The notes: generated from the sequence alone by a model not told the origin. A stretch of 64,000 nt of DNA from Ascarosepion bandense (GCA_037127315.1 JBBBDQ010001156.1:3841001-3905000), one strand, 5' to 3'; positions 39,859-51,553 are shown, counted from the stretch's first letter. A program made the numbers and translations.

Positions 39859-39897
39859 CGCCTGAAGACACTATCCATGGTAGAAACCTAGGTCGCG
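39859..39897 (+). ncRNA. Hammerhead-like motif, right arm
   Basis: Plus strand: CGC (39859-39861), CTGAAGA (39862-39868), weak helix II around CTATCCATGG, GAAA (39883-39886), helix III ACC/GGT with a 2-nt loop, C, GCG (39895-39897). Mirror image of the left-arm motif. Confidence 0.45.
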
Positions 39898-40054
39898 CCA
39901 TAATTCGTTTACAAATGGAAAATATTCAAAAGCTCTACAATATAATTGTATTTAGCACATTTTAATACAAATGTGCACTGGTTTAACACTATTATGACCA
40001 AAAACTAAGTAATTAAACAATAAAAAAAACAATAAATACACACACACACACATA

Positions 40055-40057
<3 letters not shown>

Positions 40058-40113
<56 letters not shown>
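40058..40113 (+). repeat. (TA)n microsatellite
   Basis: Long TA run, preceded by an (AC)n run at 40036-40051. Confidence 0.9.
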
Positions 40114-40116
<3 letters not shown>

Positions 40117-40682
40117 CAAAATAATAACTAAATAGACTCTGTAAATATTCAGGTTGTAAATTTATACTAAGATAAACCTTTAAAAAAACAATTAACAAAC
40201 AGAAGCTAATTCCGTTACAATCCGGTGCACTGAGGCGTCGGATGAATGGGGAGAAAAAAAGAAATCCGCGGAATAAGAACAAAACATTCAATACTCCGCA
40301 GTAAAGAAAAAAAAACCTAAACGGAACCAACCACAAGAAAAAGTGCTCGATACAAAGTACAAAAGATATACAAAAGTAGAGCAAAGACACTCGTCAGGGC
40401 AAAGGCTAAAACACCAAAGATAAACCAAATAAATAGACATACACTACGACAAGGAGGAACCAGACCAACAACAAAAAGGGGGGTAAGAACAAAAAAAAAA
40501 ATAATAATAATAATTTTATTAAACACATAAATAAAAAAATATAACACTACGCTAACACACGAAGCAATGAATTTAAGCTTATGAAATTTACATTTGTTTA
40601 GGATTTGTTTAGATGTTTTAGCCTTTGCCCTGACGATCCGTAGTGTGAAACCGCGGTAGGTTTTGGCTCGCTTGAGATTTTT

Positions 40683-40720
<38 letters not shown>

Positions 40721-40814
40721 CGTAAACTAAAAATGTACATATGAGGATTGCGTACACATGTATAGTATTATTATTCAGGTGTTAATAAAAGTGTGCTCAA
40801 TGTATGAACTGAGG
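40114..40814 (+). other. No recognised feature
   Basis: AT-rich with a (TA)n run at 40685-40717. The minus-strand frames of 110 and 146 codons cross simple repeats and show no family resemblance. CGTCAGGGCAAAGGCTAAAA (~40392) and GCCTTTGCCCTGACGATCC (~40622) form a separated inverted repeat, so another foldback element may span 40380-40640. Confidence 0.35.
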
Positions 40815-40859
40815 TCCGTTATATTTATTGATAAATATACATATTATCCTACGTCTATG

Positions 40860-40900
40860 GCACGACTCCAAGTTCTATGCATTATGCAATCATCAGGTGC
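40860..40900 (-). ncRNA. Hammerhead-like motif
   Basis: Minus strand: helix I GCAC (40897-40900), CTGATGA (40890-40896), helix II TGCA/TGCA with a TAA loop, then GAAC (one A short of GAAAC), a short AC/GT helix III, C, and helix I partner GTGC (40860-40863). Helices fit; the one-base shortage may inactivate it. Confidence 0.4.
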
Positions 40901-41003
40901 ATATTTCAAACCGACAGTTTAATAGAACTGAATTTAAGTTCACTTGATGTTCATAAAATTTCAATTCCCATGAACTGTGGGTTTGAATTATTGAAATATG
41001 TAT

Positions 41004-41036
41004 CTGATGATTGCATAACCTATGAAATTCTGTGCC
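41004..41036 (+). ncRNA. Hammerhead-like motif, decayed
   Basis: CTGATGA (41004-41010) ... GAAAT, then GTGCCGTGCC. Opposite-strand partner of 40860-40900, with helix I lost (GTAT instead of GCAC). Confidence 0.3.
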
Positions 41037-41079
41037 GTGCCATAAACGTAGGATAATATGTATATCAATTAATATATAA

Positions 41080-41146
<67 letters not shown>
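41080..41146 (+). repeat. (TG)n microsatellite
   Basis: Long, nearly perfect TG run. Confidence 0.95.
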
Positions 41147-41147
<1 letters not shown>

Positions 41148-41151
41148 TCAT

Positions 41152-41195
41152 CAGTAGTCAGTCATGTTTTGCTGTATCACAACTCATCAGTACGG
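41152..41195 (-). ncRNA. Hammerhead-like motif with fully paired helix II
   Basis: Minus strand: CCGTA, CTGATGA (41184-41190), helix II GTTGT/ACAGC with loop GAT (every position pairs, one as U-G), then AAAAC instead of GAAAC, and helix I partner TACTG (41152-41156). Clearly related to 31352-31395, with changes on both sides of helix II. Confidence 0.45.
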
Positions 41196-41196
41196 T

Positions 41197-41282
41197 TTGA
41201 CATCCGATTGCTTCCAGCCAGGATTGAAACCCGACCGATTTGATATCAGATTCTATCTCTAAGCTATCGGCGCAGATTTTAG
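41197..41282 (-). mobile_element. tRNA-like fragment
   Basis: Minus strand: GCGCCGATAGCTTAGAGATA (A-box-like), then CGGGTTTCAATCCTGGC (T-arm-like, 5-bp stem). A tRNA-derived SINE head or decayed tRNA. Confidence 0.4.
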
Positions 41283-41284
41283 CG

Positions 41285-41565
41285 TGTTATATATGCGATG
41301 TGGTGCGGTGAATATTGGTTCGGATTCGGGAAGCCGAGTTCGAATTCCAGTTGAATTCTTTGCATTCACTTACGCGCAAGTACCCTTGGAAAAGGTATTA
41401 ATACGTCTCTCCCCTCCAGTAATGGGTTAAGTAACAGAACAGATTGGGTTCTATAGCCTGGGCTAGCAACTAGTCTACCGAAGAAAGTAATAGCAACCTA
41501 TTGTGGGATAATCTTCTTTCGAGACATGATCGCCCCAAGCGTATGGCACTTAACTGACTGATATA
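41285..41565 (+). mobile_element. SINE, full with tRNA-derived head
   Basis: Head: GATGTGGTGCGGTGAATATT (A box) and GCCGAGTTCGAATTCCAG (B box). Body: CACTTACGCGCAAGTACCC, GGTATTAATACGTCTCTCCC, ending CACTTAACTGACTGA. A short deletion in the body removes the CAGTCAGTCATG segment. Confidence 0.8.
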
Positions 41566-41709
41566 CACAATGTAAACACCCGCCAGTAGTGTATATAAGT
41601 GGACGCTTTGTTTAGGGTCTGAAGATTATTTTCAAGCTGATTGTTTTCTGTATCTACGTACACTTTTACAGTTACATGCACTCTATCTCTGATATTCAAC
41701 TTTTTACCC

Positions 41710-41714
<5 letters not shown>

Positions 41715-41755
<41 letters not shown>

Positions 41756-41756
41756 T
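41715..41756 (+). repeat. (TA)n microsatellite
   Basis: TA run; the minus-strand frame across it is not a gene. Confidence 0.9.
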
Positions 41757-43785
41757 AGCATCATAGCCTGGACAATATTCACACAAGCATCAAATCTCGT
41801 GATTCCATAATGTTTATAATATTAAATGGATAAATTCCATTGAAACTCGGTTATATAAAAAAATAATTATATTAAAATTTTTTTAAATATTTCTTTTGAT
41901 TCAAAATTACGGGGAAAAATATTCACATTTTTTTGTTTAGCAATGAATTTTTAAAAAATCCGGAATAAAAATTAAATTTAAAGGTTCGTTTGTTTTTTTA
42001 TTTTTTAAGAAAAAGTATTTTAATCGCGTTTGACACGTGTGATTTGATTTCTGTGACGTATTTTAGCAACCATTTTAGTTCTTAGATATTTTACGGAGCA
42101 AATGTAAACAATCGGCTCCACTGGCCAAAAAATGGTAAAGGGAAAATTTGCTGAACTTAAACTCAAAAAGTATGTGTCGACCTGGCTTCCCTGTAGGCAT
42201 GTGTCCCTAGAAAGCTTGAATGACGTAGCTTAAAAAATGTAGGCGTGCATAGGGAACAGTCACACATAGACACACAGATTGCCTATATATATATATATAT
42301 ATATATATTTCTCTAAATTCAGTTAAAACTTAGAGGGAAATAGTCATTTTCAACATCTCATTTTAAGACATGCATTTTCAACCCCATATAAACAAAGAAT
42401 GAGGAAAAATTCTAAGCCCAGAGGTTTACTCTAGTAAAGGGAGGGGTTGGGAGATATTGATTTTTATAGGGTTAAGCTAGCTAAATTTTAGTAATAATTA
42501 TTTTATTAATTTTAGTAATATTATTTTAGTAATAATTCTTTTTTGGTAGTGGGAGGTATGTGCCATAATCCTTGAGTTAGTAGTGGTAGGTAGAAGGGAA
42601 TTAACTGCTTAGCCAATATTTTTAAAAATACCATATTGTGACTAATTGGAAAAATAGGATACTTATTGCAATGTTTACTTATTTCTATGACGACACCTAC
42701 TAATGATCTGCCCCCGTTTATTTAACAGTATATTCTGGTTTTGAAATTTCAAGATTTTAATTTTTTTCGGAACTCTCTTCCGGCTTCTTGTTTTCTAGTC
42801 TACTTTGATCTTCAAAAAACAAATGTGATTTTAATCGTCATCATCTGTCTCCTTGAATCATATTCTGTTTTTGTCCCTCCTTCGTAATTATGTTCTTCTC
42901 TGATTATTTCACTCTAAGTAACCTCTTGTATCTTAGAGGTTTTATCTCCTTCCTTAAGACGAAATTTATCTTTTTAAATACTTTCACAACATTTTTTAAA
43001 ATAACTGTTTTCGATATTCACATTAAATTCTGTAAATTCAGAAATTAAACAAAGAAGTAACGCAAAAAGACAGTTTAACTTGCAAACACGAGAACTTGCT
43101 ATGTCATGTAGCAACTCTTTATCGAGACTTTAAAATCTGTTTTGAGAATTCCACATTAGCAAACTTTGATATTCAAAAGAATTTCTCTGTCTGCTATCCT
43201 TTGGAAATCAAAGCGATTTTCCCTTAGCCTTTCTTGGAAGCTAAACGTAATAAAGACCTGCCATGGACAAAGACAGATCTACAACTATATATTCTAAATT
43301 CTGCGCAGTATGGTCGCAACAAAATAACAAAGAAATTAAGATAAATAGTTGAAATCGCAGAAACTCGGGTAAGTAGCTGACGCAATAGCAAAAACGACAA
43401 AGAATACGATGATACCATATCCTGATACAGACCACCTGACTAATACTACTACCATTACTTCGATTACAACTACGACTACGACTGCAGAAATTATGATCAC
43501 AGATGTAATGAAATGGCAACGAAGGCACAGTATAAGGATGAGTGTTTATGCGTAATGGAAGAAAATCACAAAGAAGTGGAGACGGCCAATCACCATCCCC
43601 AATCATAAAGATTAGCTTCCGGTAATCCTGTCTCGTTTCCGGTAATACCACACACAGAGGTCAGACAGGGAATATCCCTCCCTAAAGCGACCCTTTACAT
43701 CAAACAATTCAAAGGAAAGCGGCGAAAGTAAAAAAGAAAGAACGAATTTTCGAAATTAAACTAAGACATGAAAGGAACGAAAGTG
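41757..43785 (+). other. No recognised feature (2 kb)
   Basis: AT-rich, with a (TA)n run at 42283-42309 and TTTTAGTAATA repeats at 42486-42540. I see no element family and no coding frame with family motifs. The largest open stretch (minus, 43651-43241) is unrecognised and unsupported. Confidence 0.4.
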
Positions 43786-43792
43786 ATGCTTT

Positions 43793-43843
<51 letters not shown>

Positions 43844-43908
43844 ATTTTCAAAATTAGACAAAAGCATGAAAACGAAAAAGTGATAGCTTAGAAAGAAAGA
43901 AAGTGTGA

Positions 43909-43944
<36 letters not shown>

Positions 43945-44091
43945 AAATAAGAAAGAAAGAAAGAAAGAAAGAAAGAAAAATGATTAAAAACATAAAAGAA
44001 AAACAAGAAAAGTAATGCTTTGTACATAAAGAAATGAATGAATGAATTTCAAAAATAAACAAAATTACGAAAACAATGAAGGTGACTCATT

Positions 44092-44131
<40 letters not shown>

Positions 44132-44194
44132 TAAACAATAAGACAACGGATTTTGAAAATTAGACAAAAAGCATGAAAGCAAAGGTGACGCTTT

Positions 44195-44245
<51 letters not shown>

Positions 44246-44306
44246 ATTTTCAAAATTAGACAAAAGCATGAAAACGAAAAAGTGATAGCTTAGAAAGAAA
44301 GTGTCA

Positions 44307-44346
<40 letters not shown>

Positions 44347-44527
44347 AAATAAGAAAGAAAGAAAGAAAGAAAGAAAAATGATTAAAAACATAAAAGAAAA
44401 ACAAGAAAAGTAATGCTTTGTACATAAAGAAATGAATGAATGAATGAATGAATGAATGAAAAAATTTCAAAAATAAACAAAATTACGAAAACAATGAAGG
44501 TAACTCATTAGAAAAAAAGAAAGAAAA

Positions 44528-44560
<33 letters not shown>

Positions 44561-44623
44561 TAAACAATAAGACAACGGATTTTGAAAATTAGACAAAAAG
44601 CATGAAAGCAAAGGTGACGCTTT

Positions 44624-44666
<43 letters not shown>

Positions 44667-44749
44667 AAAAAGAAAGAAAGAAAGATTAAACAATATGACA
44701 ACGGATTTTGAAAATTAGACAAAAAGCATGAAAGCAAAGGTGACGCTTT

Positions 44750-44792
<43 letters not shown>

Positions 44793-44960
44793 AAAAAGAA
44801 TGAAAGAAAGAAAGAAAGAAAGATTAAAAAGTAAGACAAAAACTATGAAAGTGACACTTTACAAAGAATTATTAAAAATAAGACAAAAAAACAAAATTGG
44901 CGATTTAGACAGAAAGAAAGAAAAAAGAAACAAAGAAAGAAGAAAAGAAAAATACAGAAT
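43786..44960 (+). repeat. (GAAA)n satellite with higher-order units
   Basis: GAAA runs alternate with conserved ~50-65-bp spacers: TTTTCAAAATTAGACAAAAG at ~43845 and ~44247; ATAAAAGAAAAACAAGAAAA at ~43991 and ~44391; AACGGATTTTGAAAATTAGA at ~44146, ~44573 and ~44700. Spacing between like spacers is about 402-428 bp, then 128 bp. So it is a nested array, not a simple microsatellite. Minus-strand Phe/Leu/Ser ORFs are artefacts of the repeat. Confidence 0.9.
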
Positions 44961-45829
44961 GAATTTTTCACGCTGAATGCTACTGAATATCGCAGGATCC
45001 GACCAGCCATGGCCATCTACTCTTGACTACCGCCAAAGATGACACTGTAATTATCGCAACTCGAACGAGAGTTTACGCGATAACAAACAGGTCACGAAAG
45101 TTAAAGATAAATATATCCGTTTGATTCAGCTCGAGAAAAAAGGCCCTTTCTTCCATTTTTTATTGTTATTAATCGTATCGCCATTTTTTCCCTCTTCTCT
45201 TCGGCTGTGAGTACTGCTTCTTATTGGAAAAGGGACTCTGTATCTACGTCACGATCTCTATGTCTGTTGCTTCAAAAAGACCAAAAGGAAAAGCTAGGAC
45301 TTTGGGAGAGAATAGGAAGTGGTCTGATGTATGCTGATGTCTGGTAGCAAGTCATTCATGGACGCCCGATTGATCGCATGAATTGATGTCAAACAAAAAA
45401 TAAATTAAACAAAAATGAAACTAAAGATAGAAAAGTAAAACCAGACAATAAAAGACATTTTCCATTCATTTACACGCACGATTTTGCGTTCTTTTTACAA
45501 GGTAAAAAAGAAATCATTAATAAATTTGCTTGTTCTTTCCATTCGCATGTTTTCCCGCCTTTTTATTTGTTCGTTTTATTCCTTGTATTTACACTGTATA
45601 GATATTTACGAAGCATAACTTCGTACGGAACAAGTAGAGAAGTAATAAGATTGAGTTGCTCTTGTGTTTCAGGTGGAGATAGATTAAGTTGAAAATTAGC
45701 ATTTAAAATTAAATTACAGTATTCTTTTTATTCGGAATCGAACACTAACTTGCAAAACAGGTGAGAAACGTGCAGTTATTTTAGGTCTGAAGTAATCCGC
45801 TTTTATTCAATATATTTATATTTCCATTC
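44961..45829 (+). other. No recognised feature
   Basis: Mixed AT-rich DNA without a supported gene. Confidence 0.4.
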
Positions 45830-46600
45830 TTTCAAATTTATTTCTTCCTTTCCTTTAATTATTCTTTCTTTCCCCTATTATTCTTTTTTTCTTCTTTTCC
45901 CTTTCAATTCATTATTTCTTCTTCATTTTGTTTCACTGCTCTTATTTGTCATTCTGTGGTTCCTTTTTTTTCCTTTATGTTTCTTTCACTCATCTATTTT
46001 TACTTCCGTTCCTTCATTTTGTCCATTCTATTTCACTTCCGTTTTCATATTTCTTACTCACCTTCACCTGTTCTTTATTTTTGTTTCCCTTCTTCAATTA
46101 ATGTTCTCTTCTCTAATTTTCTTTATTATTATTTTTCTCCCTTGTTTGTTTTTATTTTCTTTTTTCTCTTTCATTTTTCTTTCTTCTTTATTTTTCTTTC
46201 TTCTTTATTTTACTCTCTTCTCTTTAGTTTTCTTTCTGTCATCTTTTTTCTCCTCTATGTTTCTTTTCTCCTTCATTCTTCTTTCGCTCTTCGGTTTTTC
46301 TTTATTCTTTTTCTTTTTCTTTCTATGGCTGATTTTTCTTCTTTTTTTTTCTTCAGTTTCTTTTAATCTTTCATTTTTTATATCTTTTTTATTTTTATTT
46401 TTCTCAGATCTATTTTTCTTTCTCCCTTTCAAATTTTCTCTCTTCTACTTTTATTTCTTCTTTGTTTTTCTTTCTCTCTTTCATTTATCTCTCTCTCTCT
46501 CCTCTATTTTTCCCCCTTTTTTTATTTTTCCTTCTTTTATCTTTCTTTTTTCCGTATTTGTCTTTCTCTCCTTTATGTTTTCTCCTCTTCTTATTAGTCG
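45830..46600 (+). repeat. Degenerate TTTC/TTCT-rich tract
   Basis: Imperfect pyrimidine tract about 770 bp long. It gives long Phe/Leu/Ser-rich frames on + and Lys/Glu-rich frames on -. These compositions come from the repeat, so no gene is called. Confidence 0.8.
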
Positions 46601-47299
46601 GACAGAGAACTTTTCGGCAACTCTTCGTATTCTGTAATTCTGTGATGACAATCATTATCATTGCAGAAGTTCTTCGAACAACTGATTTCATTTTCCTTAT
46701 TAATTTCTTTTATAGCACACCATTCCTCATCGATCGATTCGTCCACTTTCCTCACGTCTACAGTCGGAATAAAAAAAAAAAAACACCGTTTCTCTATTTT
46801 CCGCATTCTATAGACCAATCTTCTATTCATACCAATGAAAACGTTAAAACAAGTAAGAAAAATTTACTGTAACCATACAGATCTCCTAATTCATTACATT
46901 AATTATTCTATACTCCAATTCGCCCAATACTGTGCCCAAGAGCCGCTAAAGGTAGAGGATTACTGAATAAAATTTTTGTAAAAATGAGAAAGGTGTAAAC
47001 AGAAAGTGGATAATATATGCTTATGTAAGATAAACTTCTTTCCTAATGCGTCACAGATATTTAAACTGTTGCTTTTTTTATTCTCTATCGCTATTTTACT
47101 ATGACAAATGTTCTAACAAGTTATATATTTTACATCCACCAGCTCAGAATCTGACATCAAGAACCCACCAGTCCATGTTCATGGTAGCAAATCATCCCCA
47201 CTCCTTTCGTGTTCCTTTGATAAGGAGAAATATACACTCAGACACCTTCTTCCCAAGGGTTGTTAGTTTGGAGAAAATATTCTCAAGGGGGTGCTTTTC
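46601..47299 (+). other. No recognised feature
   Basis: AT-rich; nothing supported. Confidence 0.4.
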
Positions 47300-47604
47300 T
47301 ATCCGGATGTGCGTTGTGGTGCAGTGGGTATAGACTCGGAACGACAAATTGGGGAGCCGAGTTCGAATCCCAGTTGGAGTCCTTGTATTTACTTACTCAC
47401 AAATACCATTAGGAAAGGTATTAATCCGTCTCTTCCCTCCAGTTATGGGTTAAATAATAAGACAGATTGGGTTCTATAGCCTTGGTCGGCATCCAGTCTA
47501 CCGCAGAAAGCAATGGCAACCTACTACGGCCCAGTCAGTCATGTCGCTTTCGAGACATGATCGCCCAAAGCGTGTAACACGTATGGCACTTAACTGACTG
47601 ACAT
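47300..47604 (+). mobile_element. SINE, best full-length copy
   Basis: tRNA-derived head with A box TGGTGCAGTGG and B box GAGTTCGAATCCC, about 40 nt apart. The body follows with GGTATTAATCCGTCTCTTCC, GGGTTCTATAGCCTTGGTCG, TACCGCAGAAAGCAATGGCA, GTCAGTCATGTCGCTTTCGA, and the 3' end GGCACTTAACTGACTGA. About 300 bp. Non-autonomous, transcribed by pol III and moved by a partner LINE. At least seven relatives lie in this window. Confidence 0.85.
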
Positions 47605-47689
47605 TTTTATCCACTTCAAATCAAGAGTTAACCGGTAACTATCTTATATATCCTCATAATATACACTTCCTCCTTCCTCTCCCTTACAA

Positions 47690-48450
47690 CAATCTAACTC
47701 AACAGTTTCTGCATTGAATTCATAGCTAAATCTGCTGCTCGTAAGGTTGATTTTCTTTGTAGGGCTAAGAAGTTTTTCTCGTCTGAATCCATCTTACACA
47801 TATATAAATCTACTACCCGCCCGTACATTGCTGTCACATCTGGTCGGATGGCCCTGCTATTCATCTCGGGCTTCTTGACAAAATCCAACGAAGAATCTGT
47901 AATGTAACTGATCCCAACCTGGTAGCTCAACTCCAGTCATTTTCTCACATCCGTAATGTGGCTTCCCTCTGTCTCTTATACAAATGCTTTCACAGCTTCT
48001 TCTCTGGTAAACTTAGCTTCCTGTTGCCTCTACTGCATGAATTTACTCGAGCTACTAGACTAGCGTTTAGGTCCTACCCTTTTACAGTGAAACCAATCAA
48101 ATGTAACTTTAACTTCTACTCTATCAGCTTCTTTGCTCGCACTTCCAGCCTGTGGAATTCCCTTCCATATACTTGCTTCCCTGAAAGATACAATCACCAA
48201 GAATTTAAATTCAAAGTCAATTACCATCTCTTATCTTCTTGACTCACATCCTTTCACTGACAACCCTTGTATCATGTTCTTCGTGCTTTCCACTCTACTC
48301 ACATGCAGCCTTCTTCTCATCTGTATTATCCTTTTCTTAGTCATTCACTGCCTTCCCTGTAACTTCTCATCACTCACTTCTTCTGTACCCCCCCCCCTGC
48401 GCACCGGTGGCAGTTCTGCCTTGCTTGGGGTGAAATGATTAAAAAATGCC
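47690..48450 (+). mobile_element. CR1/Jockey-like LINE, 3' fragment
   Basis: About 760 bp collinear with the minus-strand copy at 53800-54400. Coding-like segments: KKFFSSESILHIYKSTTRPY-like (47766-47825), HIRNVASLCLLYKCFHSFFS (47949-48005), RTSSLWNSLPYTCFPERYNHQEFK (48138-48210). The 3' terminus is CGGTGGCAGTTCTGCCTTGC TTGGGGTGAAATGATTAAAA. 5'-truncated, with a frameshift near 47895. Confidence 0.85.
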
Positions 48451-48649
48451 CATCTACCTTAAGTGACCCTTAAACTTTTTATGGGGTGAATCATCAACAA
48501 GAAATAATGTCTTTTTCGTTGACAGTTTCTTTAAAACATCATCCTTGCTCACATGTTTTGCCTATGTTTTTTCTCAGCAATGGGGCTAAATGGGGCGATA
48601 AATATTATTATGGCGATCTCTCAAGTGGAAACGATTGTCTTCTTCTATG

Positions 48650-49240
48650 TACTATGTCACTTCAGGACGTTGACGATCACGGTCCTCCACAATTTCTTGT
48701 CCTTTGTTACTCTTAAATTTTTCACTAATTTTTTCATTAGGGAGTAATTGCACTGTTGGCTTTTTCGTTTAATTATTTTTGCTTTTGATCCATTGTGTAT
48801 ATCTCTGCTTCTGTATTCTTCAATGTGCCGTCTCCTTTCAGGATAATGGCTCTCCACATCTCCCTATCTTTTGTACTCTTAACACCCTTTCTCTTGTTAT
48901 CCTTCCTAAACCTTGATTTGACATCCATCTGCTCAAGCCCATCAGTTATGTTGTGTATTGCTTTCCCTTGTTTCACTTTCCTTCTAACTGTTCTGTGAGT
49001 ATCAGATTCTCCAAGCTCTCCTTCCTCATTATATGTTCTCGAAGCTTTAGCTGTCTTGTCTTGATGTTAAGTATCAGTTTTCTTTTCGTTTTCATCCGCT
49101 TCAAAACCTGGTCACTGTTCGGATCATGGTATCCTTAGTATTCTTCTTCTATAGAACAGCGTTTCGTTTACTTCAAGTCTTTCCTCCATCTTTGATGAGA
49201 TTGTTCAGCATTCGCTGCCATATTGACAGACGGTCTTCTC
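48650..49240 (-). pseudogene. RTE LINE C-terminal fragment(s)
   Basis: Minus strand reads TKDKKLWRTVIVNVLK (48657-48700) and KSTKDREMWRAIILKG (48830-48890), two versions of the RTE C-terminal end about 165 bp apart. KQGKAIHNITDGLEQMDVKS lies upstream. A local duplication of the 3' end. Confidence 0.65.
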
Positions 49241-49384
49241 AATCCAGTACTCTTCCTTGTTTCCAGCGAGATTTCCATGTCTCTCGGTTCTCTAGTCAGC
49301 TTCTGGAATGCATCTGTCTCTCCTAATTCTTGTTCTGTCACCCATTTGCACAAGCTCGTTAGAGTTGTTTTTCTTTTAGTTTTA

Positions 49385-50360
49385 AAAAAATCAGATCCAT
49401 GGGAAGTGTTTTGACAGAGGATGGAAAGTGCGACACGGAGATCCAAAGACGCATTGGCAGGGCCAAAGACACATTTCAGAAGCTAGCCGGAATACTGCAA
49501 GACAGGAAAATCTCATTAGAAACAAATACAAGAGTGCTGGATTACTATGTGATATATTTCCTTCTGAATGGTGAGTGAATGCTGGACGATCTCCTCAAGG
49601 AGGAATAAGAGGCAGCAGTCATGTGGTTTTGCAGAATGATGCTAGGGATACCATGGACTGAGCTCGTGAATAACGACGAGGTGTGGGAGAGGATGGAAAC
49701 AAGGCGAAAACTCGTACTTAACAAAAGAAAGAGACAGATAAGGTTTCTGGGACATGTAATGAGGAAGGTGAACCTGGAGAATTTAATAATCACAGGACGG
49801 ATAGAAGTGTTTTGACAGAGGATGGAAAGTGCGACACGGAGATCCAAAGACGCATTGGTATGGCCAAAGACACATTTCAGAAGCTAGCCAGAATACTGCA
49901 AGACAAGAAAATTTCATTAGAACAAAGAAAAGAGTGCTGGATTGCTTTGTGATTTCTTTTCTTCGGTATAAAAGTAAATGCTAAACGATCTCATTAAAGT
50001 TAAAGGAGAGGCTTGTGGTAGCAGAAATGTGGTTTTATAGAAGGATGCTGAGGATACCATGGACGGAGCACGTGTGCAACGATGAGGTGTTGGAAAGGAT
50101 GCAAACGAGAAGAAAACTGATACTAAATATCAGGAATAGATGAATGAAATTCCTAGGACTGGTAATGAGGAAGGTGAGCCTGGAGAACTTAATACTCACA
50201 GGTTGGATAAACAGAAAGAGAGACAGGGGAAAACAGCGTGAGACGTACTTGTTAGGTCTGAGCAAATGGTTGACAAGCGGCGCTTAGAAGAGAAACCAAG
50301 AGAAAAAATATTTAGAGCGACAAGAATCAGAATCAAGTGGAAGTCCATGATCGACTACGG
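49385..50360 (+). pseudogene. RTE LINE C-terminal fragments, duplicated
   Basis: Plus strand: GSVLTEDGKCDTEIQRRIGR (49400-49460), RKISLETNT (49506), MWFCRMMLGIPWTELV (49621), RQIRFLGHVMRKVNLENLII (49735). At 49806 the sequence jumps back to VLTEDGKCDTEIQRRIGMAK and repeats the same order to 50350. So two incomplete tails lie in tandem, with the first head-to-head against the minus-strand fragment at 48650-49240. Confidence 0.75.
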
Positions 50361-50769
50361 CACATTGAGAAAAAAGGTTTTTGACCGTAGCTTTCACACT
50401 GGCTACCATTATGAGGCAAACCAACCCGTGATTGTAATAGTAGTGAGGGCGGGCGAGAAGAAAATGTTGTAAGTCGGAAGAACTACAGTTAATTTTATTA
50501 TTATAGTTGTTACTGTTGCTTCTGCTGCTTATAATATCTGCACTGGTGATGATTGTGATAACAAGACTGATATTGATGACACGTGTCTCTTATCTGACAG
50601 TGAACTTGTTCGCGTTATTTTCAGACAAAGATAGAGATGAAGACATTTATTTGAATACACCTGTGCGTTCATGCCATTTTTCTACCATTTTTCACTACGC
50701 CCACCTTTCTGTCTCTGTCTTGTTTCTATTTATTTTTATTTTCAATCATAGAATTCTTCCTCTTCCCAC
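50361..50769 (+). other. No recognised feature
   Basis: Nothing supported. Confidence 0.4.
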
Positions 50770-50865
50770 CTCTCTCTCTCTTTCTCTTTCTCTCTCTCTC
50801 TCTCTCTTCCGAAATAATGTATTTTCCGCTCTCTCATTTATCTATTTTCTCTCTTAGCTTATTCC

Positions 50866-50915
<50 letters not shown>

Positions 50916-51001
50916 CACCTCTCTATCTCTCTTTCTCTCCATTTCGCTATCTCCTTTCTATATTTCTCCCTTATCTTTTCTCACCGGCAATTTTTTTCAT
51001 T

Positions 51002-51047
<46 letters not shown>

Positions 51048-51107
51048 AGATGTTCCTTTAGATTCTCTCTCCCGGAGTTCTTTTTTTCCGCTCTCTCACT
51101 TATCTAT

Positions 51108-51141
<34 letters not shown>

Positions 51142-51273
51142 GCTATTTACTCTCTCTTATCTTTTTCTCTCTCTCTCTCTATTTACTCACTCTTATCTTT
51201 TCTCTCTCTCTCTCTCTTTAAATGTCACTTTATATTCTCTCTCCCGGAGTTCTTTTTTCCGTTCTCTCACTTA

Positions 51274-51340
<67 letters not shown>

Positions 51341-51397
51341 AGATGTCCTTTTATATTCTCTCTCCCGGAGTTCTTTTTTTCCGCCGTCTCACTTATC

Positions 51398-51453
<56 letters not shown>

Positions 51454-51553
51454 CTCTCTCTCTAATCACCTCTTATCCTTTCTTTCTCTCTCTCTCTCTC
51501 TCTCTTTAGATGTCCCTTTATATTCTCTCTCCCGGACTTCTTTTTTTCTGCCG

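Larger units (their letters stand above)
39647..40057. mobile_element. (TA)n-bounded foldback element, copy 2
   Basis: Between (TA)n runs at 39606-39646 and 40058-40113. The arms are inverted: TTCCATTTGTAAACGAATTA on the left and TAATTCGTTTACAAATGGAA on the right; CGATTTTCAATAACTAATTT on the left and AAATCAGTTATTGAAAATCG on the right. Each arm carries a hammerhead-like motif, on opposite strands. The centre has GTTACGTGAGCG-type sequence. No ORF. Confidence 0.7.
40815..41065. mobile_element. Inverted-repeat element with hammerhead-like motifs
   Basis: ATATACATATTATCCTACGT (40835-40854) is matched in reverse by ACGTAGGATAATATGTATAT (41048-41067). Inside, GGCACGACTCC and TTATGCAATCATCAG on the left match CTGATGATTGCATAA and GTGCCGTGCC on the right. 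Total ~235 bp. The right end is followed by a (TG)n run. Confidence 0.6.

Noticed and set aside
40058..40757. Minus-strand ORFs of 110 and 146 codons
   Set aside because: Both cross (TA)n tracts that translate as Ile-Tyr repeats, and no known motif is present.
43709..44839. Minus-strand ORFs of 117-126 codons
   Set aside because: Translations of (GAAA)n repeats.
45612..45630. loxP-like half site (ATAACTTCGTACGG)
   Set aside because: Only one arm, 11 of 13 bases, no inverted partner or spacer; expected by chance and out of context.
45956..46872. Long Phe/Leu/Ser-rich ORFs and Lys/Glu-rich reverse ORFs
   Set aside because: Composition is dictated by a pyrimidine tract; no domain, no conservation visible.
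50507..51509. Plus-strand Ser/Leu-rich ORFs
   Set aside because: Translations of (CT)n repeats.
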